The notes beneath the pieces are model-generated. The model did not search any database, was not told where the DNA came from, and saw only the letters and a list, made by a program, of their open reading frames with translations. Both the position numbers and the translations under genes were made by a program. From Gibbula magus (Eukaryota > Mollusca > Gastropoda > Trochida > Trochidae), in the NCBI GenBank assembly GCA_936450465.1, contig OW388290.1:23425457-23489456 (forward strand): 64,000 bases of DNA, in the 5' to 3' direction. The stretch's first letter is position 1. Each line of letters opens with the position of its first letter. Positions 11,148 to 23,544 of this stretch are shown here, piece by piece.

Positions 11148-14100
11148 ATGAAAGTATCAGTAATTCTACCATCCGTCACACTCCTAGTGATGTTTCTAAT
11201 CGAAGAAGGTAAATATCTTTTACGGCATGTGATCTCCTCGTTCAACCGATTCCATTCCAAAATGGCTTCTGCATTCTTGATAATGTTCTTGCATTTTACC
11301 CTGTTGTGTATGCACACATTAATTGAGTTTACATGTCAAATGTTTGCAAAATTCGTTATATTATTATGTATGATTGTTTATCGTTAAGACCATGTTCTAG
11401 ATCCAGGCCAATAAGCGTCTGTTGAACCGAAACCGGTATGATCGTGCCGGTTAGCTATCATAATTCATATTTCGGTTAAATAGATGAAGGTCTCGGCATT
11501 CATTTGATATGTTTGTGTCGAAAATAGTCATGCATTTCCTCTGTAAATGAAATATTGTTTAAAAATACCCTTGTCTCATGTTCAAGGAAGATTTCCTTTC
11601 GAATGCCCATGTCTTGGCAATTACTATTTCTTGGTAAACTCGTTTTGGTCACTAAGCTGTTTCTATTACTAAAGTCTTGTCAGAAAGCATGTCTATATCA
11701 GCAAAGACAACTATATAATATTAGAAATGAGTTACAAAACTGTTAACATGCAAATGGATATAACACTTTTAAACATTTATGATTTGAATTTAATAGAAGT
11801 TTACTTGAATACTTGGAAATTCCCTTACATAATACCCGGTAGACTAATTGCACAAGCAGTCTAAATGCACTGCCAAAAAATGCCTTCGCTAACTCACATG
11901 AAGTTTGATGATTAAATTGTAATAATACCTATCATTATGTAAACTGTCACTGTAAAAAGAAGACAGTCACTCATTCGTTGTTCTATAGAAATTGTAGCAA
12001 TTGTAAAGATTGCAAATTCTTTCTAATCTGTCAGAGTGTGTATCATCTTAGTTTTGTTTCCTTTTACTGATATGTTGACTTTCTTGGTCAGTGATAACTA
12101 TCACAGTAGTGACAGTAAATTTTATGTCCAATAACTATTTTGCTGCTTTCCCTCACTGCTTAAATCTGTTGCATTTTCACATTATAATATTTGCATACAT
12201 GCTTTAGTTTTAGAACAGTACCTTCATTTACAGAATGTTTGTAATTTGAGGTCACTGACACCAATTAGACCTTCCATAAACTGTTTCCCATAGAATATGC
12301 AAGACCATTTAGCTAAATGTGTGTTAATTTATATTGTCGAAGTTATGTCCCCTCGCTCATTAAATGTGTTTTAGACAAATCTAAGAGAAGAGAAGATTGC
12401 ATTGGTAACTGATATTTGATACTTATGTGTCATCACTTGTTGTTTGTTAGAAACCCTTGTGTTCCAGTGACTGAATGTTTTCCCCAAATCACTTTCTTAC
12501 TGATCAGTTCATATTTATCTGGTATCATTACCAGGGAATCTTACCGTGATTCTCAATTATTGTTATAGTCCATGTTTTATCAATAACAAGGTTAAAGAAA
12601 CTAAGCAAGAATGAAACATTAAATTAATTAAAAGTATATATTGTAAAAGGATATTGGCATACAGTACAACATAAACATGTATATGATTATACACTAGTGA
12701 CAATTCGACAATCATGTCTATAAAGAATTAAAGATTGCAATAACATTGTTTCCTTGTAATTATTCCAACCTGTTGTTGAAAAATTGGTAGAATCTCATGT
12801 GTTCCAAATTAATGCTGAATTTAATTCAATGTTTATCCCTGAAATGATTGAATAAACTATATAGCACTTCAGTACTAATCATTTTCCAGTGTATGAAATC
12901 TGGCCGGTCAGACAGCCCCTATCACTTCTGGGCTTTTAGTTTTTCTTAATAATTATATTGTAAAAAATCCCAGGCTACTTTGAATTTAAGTAAAATTTGA
13001 ACATAATCCTTGTTAGCATATAGTGTAAGTGTAAGCTACAGAAGCTGTCCTCCTTTATGGCATATATAGCGCACTTAGCTTGGCAGTAAAGCAGTATATA
13101 GGACAGGTCAGGTCCCCCTCAAGTGATCACCTCGGCTACACCTGAGACTCAGCTTGTCAGGACATTTAGAGGTCAAACCGGCTTTATTGCTCTGACCTCA
13201 TTCCCTGGCTCTCCACACTCACTGACTGTGCACTCAGGCGTGATCAGCAAATAGTAAACTCAAGTTTACTCAACACAATGCTCGTTTATCTTTGATAGTT
13301 AAATATTTGGGGTCAGCATTGCATCAAGATAAACTAACTAGGTCACCTGTCAACAGAATCATGTTATTATTACAATGGCCTATTTCATCAAACCTAATCA
13401 TGTTACTGCCTGAGAAAATCTAAAATAACTATCCTGATTACAGGGCCTCTATATTTATGAAGTGGCTCTGAATCGGGATAGTTATGATTTTTAGATGTTT
13501 TTCAAGTTTGTTGGGCAGTAGCCATTCAATAGTCTGACATTCACATACTTCATGGAAATAGTGTATAATGCTTTGTGAATGGTGAAGTTATTCATGGCTA
13601 ATATTGAGTGATCTTTCATTGTGATTGTGAGTTGATAGAGGCATTTATGACATGTATGAGATTGATTTGTATGTTTTGTGGTGTATATGCCAAACTGAAC
13701 TTTTACCACGACTAGTCATTTGACAACTTACTATTCTGTAAAAAAGTATTTTGCCAATTCAAATGTTGCTCAAGCTTTCCTTGACATATTGTTTGTGGTT
13801 CATTCAAGAAAGCATCTAACCTTTTTCATTTATAGTATTAGGAGTAGATATTAGCCAAAGGACTACTGAGACTAGTCCATTACTGAAAGTACTAGCCGAA
13901 ATACATTCCGAAACCCACCTTCGAGGTAGCCGCTTGCATCTGCATGATCATATTTTCTTTAATATTCAACTAGTCCTTTAGACAACCCGTCATATATCAG
14001 CCCATCATGTTATATTATTGCCATAGGCTACAGGATTAATGCTAGTTTCTAACCCTAATCTAAAGCAGATAAATCCATGGTAATGTTAACTTTGTTGTTT

Positions 14101-14903
14101 CAGGTCTTGGTCTAGAGTGCTATAAATGCAATTCCTACCTGAAGGAGAAATGTGCGGGCGATGTAGTAGCAAACGGGGCTGAATTCCTTGGTCCATGTGA
14201 ACAAAATGCAACCTCTTGTCGCAAAATAGAACAGGAAGGTGAGTGTACACATTTACTCCTCATTTCAAAACTATGAATAACTAATCTTTTACCTGGTGAT
14301 GCAAAAATGTAATATTTTTTTGGCATTTTAAATGTCGACAAAAAAGGATGATTTATCTTTCCAATGATTTTATCGTATTCTGAGAGATTTCATTATTAAT
14401 TTGCATTGTCAAATCTAGGATGGGAGATTCACGCTAAAAATTATCATATGGCCCCTTTTAAAAATCAGTGTGGTCTGTTTTGATTAAAAATTTAAAATGA
14501 TTAATAAAATAAAAATCCTAAACATTGTAATTTAAAAGCAATATTAAACTGATCAAAGCTTCTCAAAGATGCTTTGTTAGGGAGGCCCTAAATAACATTT
14601 AACTTTGTAATTAAATGTGTATTGAAGATGTAAAGTTATGAATTCATTCAGATATTCATATATGCTGTTGTCTTGATTTCAGTTTTCTATAACGGGGACT
14701 ACAATACCCGTGTTATCCGTCAGTGTTCGTATGAGCCTGAGAGTTCAGCTGGGTGTGTCCGACGTACAGGCACCTACCGCTACAAGGTTTTCTACTGTCA
14801 CTGCGACGGACATGGATGCAATAGTGGAATGACCACCGCCGTCTCTGTAACCCTCGTCTCTCTTGCTCTTGGACTTGCACACTTGGCCGCAAAACACTTA
14901 TGA
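11148..14903 (+). CDS. Ly6/uPAR (three-finger) protein, probably GPI-anchored; three exons
   Basis: Exons 11148-11208, 14104-14238 and 14683-14903 join in frame (both introns phase 1; donors GTAAAT and GTGAGT; acceptors AG) to encode 138 aa. Exon 1 encodes the signal peptide (MKVSVILPSVTLLVMFL). Exon 2 opens with L-E-C-Y-K-C, the classic Ly6/uPAR start. The mature part has ten cysteines ending in C-H-C-D-G-H-G-C-N, the diagnostic terminal C-N of three-finger domains. One sequon (N-A-T) is present. The C terminus is a Ser/Gly stretch followed by a hydrophobic tail (about 117-135), typical of GPI addition. Splitting the fold over two exons behind a signal-peptide exon is the normal architecture. 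Invertebrate relatives include quiver/sleepless-type channel modulators and septate-junction proteins; which role applies cannot be told from sequence. Confidence 0.9.
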
Positions 14904-17505
14904 GTGTAACACATTTGGGTTTCTTTATTCCTGAATTTATACTAAACTATCTTCATTATGTGAACAGAAGTCTTTTTTCTATGCACTTTGTTTCACAATG
15001 GCTTCAGATTGGCATAAGTATGTGGTTTAAAGTTAACTGTTGGCCTACCTACAGGAGATTTGAACATTAAGTGTGTTGGTAAGTGCCAAAGACATAGTGG
15101 AATTAACGTTTTTCAACAACACACAATATTTTCCAAAAAGTACATGTTTGATGTTATGAATAATCAGATTGTTACCTCTTGTATTATCCTAAGATGTGTA
15201 AAGGAATTTTCAAAAGTTATTTAGAACACTTTCTTTTTACCAATGAACCATTAGATTTCACATTTTGAGCAATTCAGTCCATCCACCATTATCTTTTATT
15301 TTCGACATCATCCTAGGTTGTTTCTTAACTGTTGAGTTTATCAGACGGGATACATACATTTAATATCAGGACTTGTGTAGTTTGGGTGATAGTGTGGAAA
15401 CAACTTAGGTTGCCTGCATGTGCCCAAGGATTGATTGTATGCTAGACAATGAATTTTTTAATGTGATTATTGAAATGATTGTATATCCGCATTGTTATTT
15501 CCATTGTTTGTGCGAATGAGTCTGGCATTGTCTGGAGTGTGGGCTGACTGTCCTGTCTGTTTTACATTCCCAAGAGGAAAATCTAACTGGGTGGAGAAAA
15601 GATTTGAAACATCATTTATGTCCATTGTCAGCTGATGTAGATGTACATGTGAATACACTTCACGACAATATGATGTACACATTGCGGTGTTTTCATCTTC
15701 TTTTTTTCCCTCACAAGTTTGAACATTGAGTTGTCAATACCACTTGTAGAAGAACCAAACACTATGTGACACTGTCATGGTAAAATTGTTTCTCAATGCA
15801 TGTTGTGAATGGAAATATGAATGGCATTTCAATAAATAAGTTACCATCAACCAAATTGCATTTATTGATGAATACTCAGTGTATTTGCACAAATACATTG
15901 ATTATGATATAATGTATGACACTGTCACATTGCTGCGAGGGATTGTATGGAAAGATGTTTAATGTTGAAAGTTATTTTGTAAATATTTGTCTTCATAGGT
16001 AATGTTTGCTTGGATTTTGACAACAAATGTAATCCAGATGATAATACATGTGAGTAATTTGAATATTAACCAGGACCCCTACACTGTGATTTAAGGAATT
16101 TATATGTTGAATAAATTTTTGTCGTTAGAATTTTCATTTTCTGTACGATTCCCATGACTAAGCACCTGATTTCAGTGTCCTCACATATCTGCTTATAGGT
16201 CTGTACAAATGCTCATGTTTATACAACTAGCTGTACCTACAGCTTTTATTCCTTTTAACATAGATGTTTTATCATTTGAGTTGTTTAAATTTGGATATAT
16301 TGTTCTCGTAATGGTGTCAATATTCCCTAGAAAACAGCATGTTGACTACAAATTCGGAGTACAATCTTTTGTGACCATCATAGTCACTTACTGTAATATA
16401 TTGTTATTTTCTTTAAAGAGTTTATGTAGATACTTTCAATGTTGAGACATTTATTGTTAGTTACCATTCTGCGATTTCATCTCCTTTTATTTGAGAATTT
16501 TTATCAGTGCCATTTAGAGCCAACATATCGATAGACATATTTTAGAATTTTAGTTTCTCTGTGTATAAATGAAGCACATAGATTGTAAAACTGCAAGGTA
16601 TACGCAGTAACAGCTGACTTGTAAATTGCCCCGAAACTTTGAGGTTAATCAGTTGAACCTTTACTCTTCACCTGCTTGTAGACCTATGATTTCACTATCA
16701 ATATCACTTGTAGCATAGGTAAGAACCAGCTCTGGGCTTTACTAGCTAACATTGGGTGCCAGAAATTCTTGCAATAAACAGTCTCTGTTATACATTGTTA
16801 AAATCTTTTCCTTTACAGATAAGCAGTATTGAGTTATGTTATGTGTACAGTGTATACTCTCCAGCAAATGGTTGATAATCAAAGTAGCAGGTCTATCTTT
16901 TTTACCAATGTCGCTATCAAAGCCCAGACTGGCCCAGTTCATTAGGATACAAGAGAGCCTTTGGCGAGGCTAGTATGAGCTTGTGTTCTGTGTGAATGTT
17001 AATGTAATTTTTTCAATAAACAGATAATAGTAAATATGAACAGTTTGTTTTTTCTACCTTTATTGATCAAACATTGCAGTGGGAGAGATTGTGATTCCTT
17101 CTGTAATAGTTCCAGATAGTTACAGATTGTGCAATATAATTATCGCAATACGATTTTTGATATCGCAATATATCGCACCAACAAATTTGAAGGAAATTTA
17201 TTCATATGCATCTTGTTTTTAGGCATAGTTACCAGTTTAACTTGTTCCAAAAACATTTTGGGGCGCAAGAATGTGTTGAACTGTACTGCAAATGTTTTCT
17301 AAATATATGCCATCAAACTAAACTTATCATTTTGACTAATGGTCTATTTTTCGAAAAATTTGAAAGGCTTTTTACTAAATATGTAATGTTTATGCAGCAA
17401 ACAGAAGTATGGTTGAATGTAGAGTTCTATCAATATATTGCAATCGAATTGCAATACAGGTTGTATGTTTTGCCATATATCACAATACGAAATTTAGTAC
17501 CCCTG
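14904..17505. other. Ly6 3' UTR and intergenic DNA
   Basis: Probably contains the Ly6 3' UTR at its start. An exon-like block at about 16000-16052 (AG before, GTGAGT after, Cys-containing translation) cannot be linked to a gene. Around 17130-17180 there is a TATCGCAATA-type repeat of the kind seen in MITE ends. Confidence 0.4.
15831..15836 (+). terminator. Poly(A) signal candidate for the Ly6 gene
   Basis: AATAAA lies 928 bp after the Ly6 stop codon. Further candidates occur near 16109 and 17015, so the true 3' end is undecided. Confidence 0.35.
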
Positions 17506-17588
17506 GTATTCATGGCAGACTTGTCATCTTTGCAGGTTCTACTGCAATGTATAGTCACTATGGTGTTGCAGGCTTTCTCGCAATGAAG
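17506..17588 (+). repeat. SINE fragment (body)
   Basis: Resembles the central part of the tRNA-derived SINE at 55857-56140: a block reading GTTGCAGGCTTTCTCGCAAT matches the GCTGCAGGCTTTCTCCCTGC segment of that copy in sense orientation. Diverged and truncated at both ends. Confidence 0.5.
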
Positions 17589-17887
17589 CCTCTGCGATTT
17601 AAGTTGAAGAATTTAAAGAATGTTCATACCGGTATATTGAAAATTGCAAATCCTCTCATATATACATTGATGTGCATTTCAATCACTAATAATTTTTGCT
17701 ATCCAATTTCTGCAGGGAACATGAACATTGCTTCCATGTTCCAGATATTTTAAATATTGATCTGTGCAGTGAATCAACATTCACATTGACATGGTTTTAT
17801 GCGATAGCCACTTTTCTTTCTGAGAAGACTTAGGTTTTAGCAGGAACGCCACATAATATGCAATACTTATATATACTGTGTCCTGCC

Positions 17888-18095
17888 AGGGGCTCCGCAA
17901 CTGCATCTGCTGTGGAGAACTGTTCACATGCAGTAAGGTTTTGGTGCAATGCTACACTGAATTTCAAGGCAGTACTACTCATGGTTCACGAGTTCAGCGA
18001 ATGCTCACTGGTTTCACCATAATGCTAGTTTCCTTGCAATAATACTAGTAGCCAGTGTTAAAAGTGAAATACTCTTGAAAGCAGCGTTAAATCCC
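17888..18095 (+). repeat. SINE copy, 5'-truncated
   Basis: Aligns by eye with the full SINE at 55857-56140 (opposite strand): shared blocks include GAGAACTGTTC, CATGCAGTAAGGTTT, CAATGCTACACTGAATT and AATACTAGTAGCC. It begins after the tRNA-like head and continues to a GCGTTAAATCCC tail near 18085. This tail type is common on invertebrate SINE/LINE pairs. Confidence 0.7.
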
Positions 18096-18665
18096 ACCTA
18101 ACCAAAGCAATATTTTTCGTGAATTTAAATTATTCATTGTTAAACACTGCCCTAAATCATTGCCCTTACAACAAAGCTATCGGTCACAGGTCAAAAGCAA
18201 CGAAATTCGGCAAACGCTAATCGACAAAGCATTTATTCCGCCGTGTTATCTAAAACAAATTGTGCAATTTTTATTACGCAAGAAACTGGTTCGACTTGCC
18301 GTCGGATGTAGACATTGCATTATTAGATGACGTGTCCTCAGGCAAGCCCTCGGCCTCCGCGGGTCACTCAACCATGACGGGCATCCACGTCGACTGGCGT
18401 CCCTCCTTTGCTGCGCTTGTTCAATGTCACGGTACGCACTCGCAGTTCGAGCTGACGCACCTTTATGAGTTGGCCTGTCATGTAGGTTTGTCTGACAGGT
18501 GCCAAGAGAATATATGAAATTCTAAATTAGTCGTCCATGTAGCTATGTTAAATTAGTAATGTTCGTTACATCTACATTGTCATACTACCATTTATGGTTC
18601 TGTAGAGTGCTGTGGCGTCATTATGGTTAAGATAATTGGCTTATGTATAAAGGGCCCCGGTTCCC

Positions 18666-18755
18666 TAATATCATTACAGGGAGAAAACCCGCAACGCCAT
18701 GGTGGCTGTGCATTGCGATGAAACCTGGGAACATCGGCTGGAACTGGCCACTAAC
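18666..18755 (-). repeat. SINE fragment
   Basis: Minus-strand piece of the same SINE: ATTACAGGGAGAAAACCCGC and ATCGGCTGGAACT match the corresponding segments of the 55857-56140 copy. The short open frames here on both strands derive from it. Confidence 0.6.
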
Positions 18756-18799
18756 CATGGATTTATGCAGGGAGATTTCCTGTATTTCCAAGGCAGACA

Positions 18800-21552
18800 C
18801 CTCGGCGATACTAATATTTCCAGAAAGTCGTTGATATTCAGTGTTAAGTTTTATCTTACAGATCGATGAAATTTCGTCCATTCAACAAATTCTACAAAAA
18901 CGTGGGGCTTTGTGGGATTGATGTTCATGAGAATCATACAGTATAACTAGGTATATCAGCAAAGCGTTATCATCCTGCTGTACGAGAAATTGGTATCATT
19001 TTATCATTATTACATTAAACCATGTGCAGATAGTTTTAACATTAAATTTAATATGAATAATTATTACATTAATTTATCATATCATTTATTTCATTAAATC
19101 ATTTGTGTATTATTTACAACAAATCATATATACATGAATTATTACATTAAGTCAAATGTCGATAATTATTACATGAAGTAATATATAATAAATTAGGTAA
19201 TCGAGGTTAACTTTGCCAAGAGCTGTCCGCTATGTAACAAAAGCGGTCCCAATGTCATTCATATGACCGTGGAGGCGAGGAGTAATAAATCATGAGAGGG
19301 ACGTAAGCACCCCCTGTAAATCCTATCTGGACGTGGCGTGTACCCCCGGGCTATGTCAAGAGTCAGACAGGCAGTCGGTTTCCCACTTGAGATATTCCTT
19401 TAAATATGCATAAAGAGAAAAGCTTATATATTAAGGCAAATAGCTGATGCTACATTTCATTTTTAGAAATTGAGAAATCTGGAGTTGTCACATTTTGATG
19501 AACATTGATGAAAGTGTACCATATGACTTTTACGAAACTCATGCAAATTTATGTATAGCCCTCGCTCTCGCTCGGGCAGTAAAAAAAATCACACTCGTTT
19601 CGTAAATAATCTCCATGTATGTAATACCGCTGCACGTATGACTCAAAACCAGAGTGTAGTTGTAACGTCACGATGGTCGTATCGCCATCACAATGGTACA
19701 TGGCTCGCGGAATTTTAAGTTTCAGCACACTGTCGGCAATTTCACTTGATTAATTTGGGCAAGTAATAAACATAATACGAAACCTCCTTCCGTATAGTAT
19801 CATTAACTCGTGAATGATTTGTTTTAACCTCGCTTTCGCTCGTTTCATACCAAACCATTCTTCACAACGTCATAGGCGTAACGAAAAGATTTCCATAGTT
19901 TCTAAAAAAAATAGAGAGATCTCGATACATTTTCACCTTGCCGTGGGAAGATGTACCAAACCATTCACCAATTTAATAAAACTGGTATACATGGAAGGTC
20001 GTTTGGCATCCTCTGTTATGCGTCAACTTTCCCCACACGACATTCCTCGTACCATGCAGTCTCTATCACTGGCTAATCTAAACCTTGCCGCATTTCTTCA
20101 GCTTACTGTGCTCAACTGTCTACAATACAGGTTCGAATACTATGACATGACCTATAAAATATATGATCTGCCATGCTTTAACACGTGTCCTGAATATTGT
20201 TTTCTACTATAAGGTTAATTGCAAATGACTCATAAATTAAAGGACTGCGCTATGTGTCACTAGCATATTTGTTGCTTGAGAACGGCAGTGAAAGCACAGT
20301 GCAACAACGAAACTAGTGATGAACTATTAATGAGCCGAGAGCAGTTAATACAGGTATACATGTACATTATGTATTCATACGTGCTTTGCTGGCCAGATCA
20401 GTGTCGCTTTAACAAGGGTAATATGATCACGTATACTCAGAAAGTATATATATGTTTATTATGGTGCGAATAGCGTATATTATACAGTGCGTTTGCCTTC
20501 TTGAAGTATAAATTCCACCAGTCTTTGCACTCAACCGACTTCAACAGATCTCCAAATAATATTATTTTATCGTGTGCTATCTATAACCTACATTTCTTAT
20601 ACGTATTATATATTCTATATAGACACATGTATGTTGGTTCCGAGCTGTGTTATCTTTAAACAAGACAGATGTTTTGTGGAATATTGTCGGAAGAAATCTA
20701 CTTTAAACGATATTTGTTTATAGATAAAACACGCACAGCGTTATTACAGTTTCGCAAATCAACATACATATTTGTATTAAAACGGAACGTGCTAGTGAAA
20801 AGGAATACGTAATATTAACTGCCATAGTTTCCGAGTTGTATCGTGAAATAGCAGGACAGTTTTTAGATAATGTAAAATAACATTACCCTTTTGTGGCCCA
20901 ATATCTAGTGTATGAATGAAATGCGTAGTACTACGGATGTTCCGCCTGACCGATTTTAGCACGTGTTTCTCGCGTGTAAATTTAGGCGCACGAAATAAAT
21001 GTTCAAAGATCGTGCAGGTTCGTACAATTTACGATCATACGGGTAATTTGCGACGAAACTTCACAGTTTGTCAATTTCTAGATTGCTTTGGAAGAATGCG
21101 GTCGTCTTATTATAGCGTGGCTCTGCGACAATGGAAACTGAATGTGACATCTAAATACATGTATAATTAAAATCGGTTACTTGAACATTCTTATAAATTG
21201 TTTATTTTGCATATTTCCTTAATATATTCCTGGGATATTATTTTCTATGCCTCAAGCTACTATATTTATCATTTCTAACATAACTTTCTAAACGGTTGAA
21301 TTTGTGGTAGAAAATATTCCAAAGTCGTGTTTATTTTTTTGGTCTATTCTTTCTAGTTCATTTAATGGCAGAAGTCAATCGATTGATTCAAGTATTTTAC
21401 TCCCGACCGTATTGAGTATTACATCAAATAAATTAATTTTTTTACACCTTAATCTTAGTGAATGAAACGTTTAGCTCAATCGTTATGTCATTGGCGTTGA
21501 TAAACTGTAACTTATTTGTTTAAAAGTGGTTTTGAAAGTGTCCGTGTATCAT
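18800..21552. other. Intergenic, no gene seen
   Basis: AT-rich, with ATTACATTAA-like low-complexity sequence at 19000-19200. The CTCGCTTTCGCTCG motif family appears at 19561-19574 and 19829-19842. The 132-aa frame at 19814-20212 begins inside that repeat and has no domain signature, so I do not call it. Confidence 0.4.
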
Positions 21553-21587
21553 ATATCAGGACTGTTTGGACGAAACAGTCCTGATAT
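21553..21587. repeat. Short hairpin, 15-bp perfect stem
   Basis: TATCAGGACTGTTT pairs with AAACAGTCCTGATA around a 5-base loop (GGACG). No transcription signal was recognised nearby; it may be the remnant of an inverted-repeat element. Confidence 0.6.
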
Positions 21588-21712
21588 CGATAATGAACAG
21601 GACACTTTTATGAATGGTTGCTACGGACAACGAGGTCTAAGTGAGATGTAAGATATATGACGATCATCGTACAGAACGGAGACTATATCTTCGAAATAAT
21701 ATTTGTTAAAAT

Positions 21713-22010
21713 ATATCGTTTATGTGAGATCAAACCTCATAGGAGATATCGTTTGTCTGATATCAAACCTCTTAGGAGATAACGCTTGTGTGAGATCAAA
21801 CTTCATAGGATATATCACTTGTGTGAGAAAAAACCTCATAGGAGATATCGCTTATGTTAGATCAACCCCTAAGAGATATAGCTTGTGTGATATCAAACTC
21901 CTTAGGAGAGATCGCTTATGTGAGATCAAACCTCATAGGAGATATCACTTATGTGATATCAAACTTTTTAGGAGATATCGCTTATGTGATATCAAACATT
22001 TTAGGAGAGA
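21713..22010. repeat. 33-bp tandem array, about 9 copies
   Basis: Copies of a 33-bp unit (ATATCGCTTATGTGAGATCA + AACCTCATAGGAG) start at 21713, 21746 and onward at 33-bp steps, with 10-20% divergence. Because 33 is divisible by 3, long repetitive open frames (21703-22161) appear; they are not genes. The AGGAGATATCGCTTG core also occurs singly near 1046, near 49912 in altered form, and as an inverted pair at 61961-62006. Confidence 0.85.
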
Positions 22011-22769
22011 GAATTGGGAAACTCCTGAGAGTAGAATTTGCACCGTGCCTGCCATCGCCTATGCTAAATCGATGTTTTACATCATAAAGTCTAACGATGC
22101 TATGACTGGAAGTGTAAAATATATTCTGATATTAGCAGATGTTTCACTGAAAAGGGATTAATATAATAATTCCCTAGATGGTTTGTTTACAGCTCGATGC
22201 ATGGCAACGCACTTAATCCTTTGATAAAACACATGTATAGCTCTCATTAATGTTGGCTATATGAATGACATTGCTAATGAATGTTGTATTTGAAGACAAT
22301 GCATTAAATTGCCAATTTTCGGGGGGATTCATTAGAACAGTTTTCAAGTTTTACCATAATGCATAATAATTTCACATAATGCTTATATAACTATATATAG
22401 TTTCCCAGGAACATGTATGTACATTGTTTAGGTCTTAGTTTCACATAACAGTTTATGTCCAAATCGTAAAATTAAAAAAACACAATTATGGAAATCCCCT
22501 TCATATATCCCCTTGATATTCAGGTACCTGTTTGTAATGAATAAAGAAAAACATTACTTTATTTATCTATAGACTTGAATTATCGTACGCATTTGGAAAA
22601 CCACAGTTAATCAATATAACACAGTAAAACATTGATTTCTTTACTGTCAAATATTTTCTCATTTAAGATACATTAAAATAGCTTTTATGTTACGAAAAGT
22701 CATTCAAATATTGTACATAGCTAGTACTAGTTTGTCATCCAGACAACTTATTTTTGTAAGAGCCTAGGT

Positions 22770-22882
22770 AAGTCTACAACCAATCTAAATAAACTTAGAT
22801 CGACTGTCCTTTATTATGGTAACACGGTATAACCTAACATACAGAACCTATAGATCTAAATTTATTTAGATTGGTCTACAAC
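22770..22882. repeat. Inverted repeat (MITE-like), about 28-bp arms
   Basis: GTCTACAACCAATCTAAATA near 22771 is matched by the reverse complement of TTTATTTAGATTGGTCTAC near 22861-22879, with about 50 bp between the arms. It resembles a small non-autonomous DNA element; no clear target duplication was verified. Confidence 0.6.
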
Positions 22883-23544
22883 TACAGGGCTCAGTTTCAT
22901 CTGAAATTGAACACATCTCACAGACTCGTTTTTATTTTATTTTAAATTCTATAAAAAAAAAAACCCAGTCTAAATGTTACACTAAGCTAGTTCATTAACC
23001 TGCCGTGTAAATATAAACTATATACAGTCAGCCGTTTAATAAATTTAAGAACTTTCTTATTGCCAAGGTCGTGTGATAAGTCTTCAATGCGCATTGAACT
23101 ATAGACGCATGTGTGAACTATTGCAGAATGCACGAAGTGAAACCATGTTCTTTGTCAGACGGCTGACTTTCGGCGACAACGATATATACCAGCTATATGC
23201 ACTGTACACATAAACGCACCCTATTTAAATTGAAATTTGAATCTATTAAACTATGAACTTTACCCTCACAAAGTGCATCAACCGAACGAACCTTTAGATT
23301 GATAACCGAGTCGCTCGCACAGTTATCCAGGTATACAAGAGTGAATGCAGACTGTTATTTATCAATGGCACAACGTTTCAAACTGACACATGTATCACAT
23401 TTATTTCTAAATTTACATAACCATGATCGTGTGTATGCACGTTTTATAACTTTGCACTGTATAATCGGATAGGCTATTGTATCCGGTTATCGTGTGTTGT
23501 CAATGCATAATGTCCTATAGTATCAGACTGCTAACAGAGTAATA
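22883..23544. other. Intergenic, no gene seen
   Basis: AT-rich DNA between the inverted repeat and the satellite; no credible reading frame. Confidence 0.4.

Noticed and set aside
16000..16055. Exon-like block with Cys residues after the Ly6 gene
   Set aside because: It has an AG before and GTGAGT after, but the phase-1 reading gives a short peptide and a stop soon after the donor; no partner exon was found.
17206..17586. 126-aa open frame
   Set aside because: Its C-terminal part is a SINE fragment and the rest is low-complexity AT-rich sequence.
19814..20212. 132-aa open frame
   Set aside because: Starts inside the dispersed CTCGCTTTCGCTCG repeat, has no domain signature, and AT-rich flanks show no splice or poly(A) context.
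21703..22161. 152-aa repetitive open frame
   Set aside because: Produced by a 33-bp tandem array, whose length is divisible by three; the overlapping +2 frame is open for the same reason.
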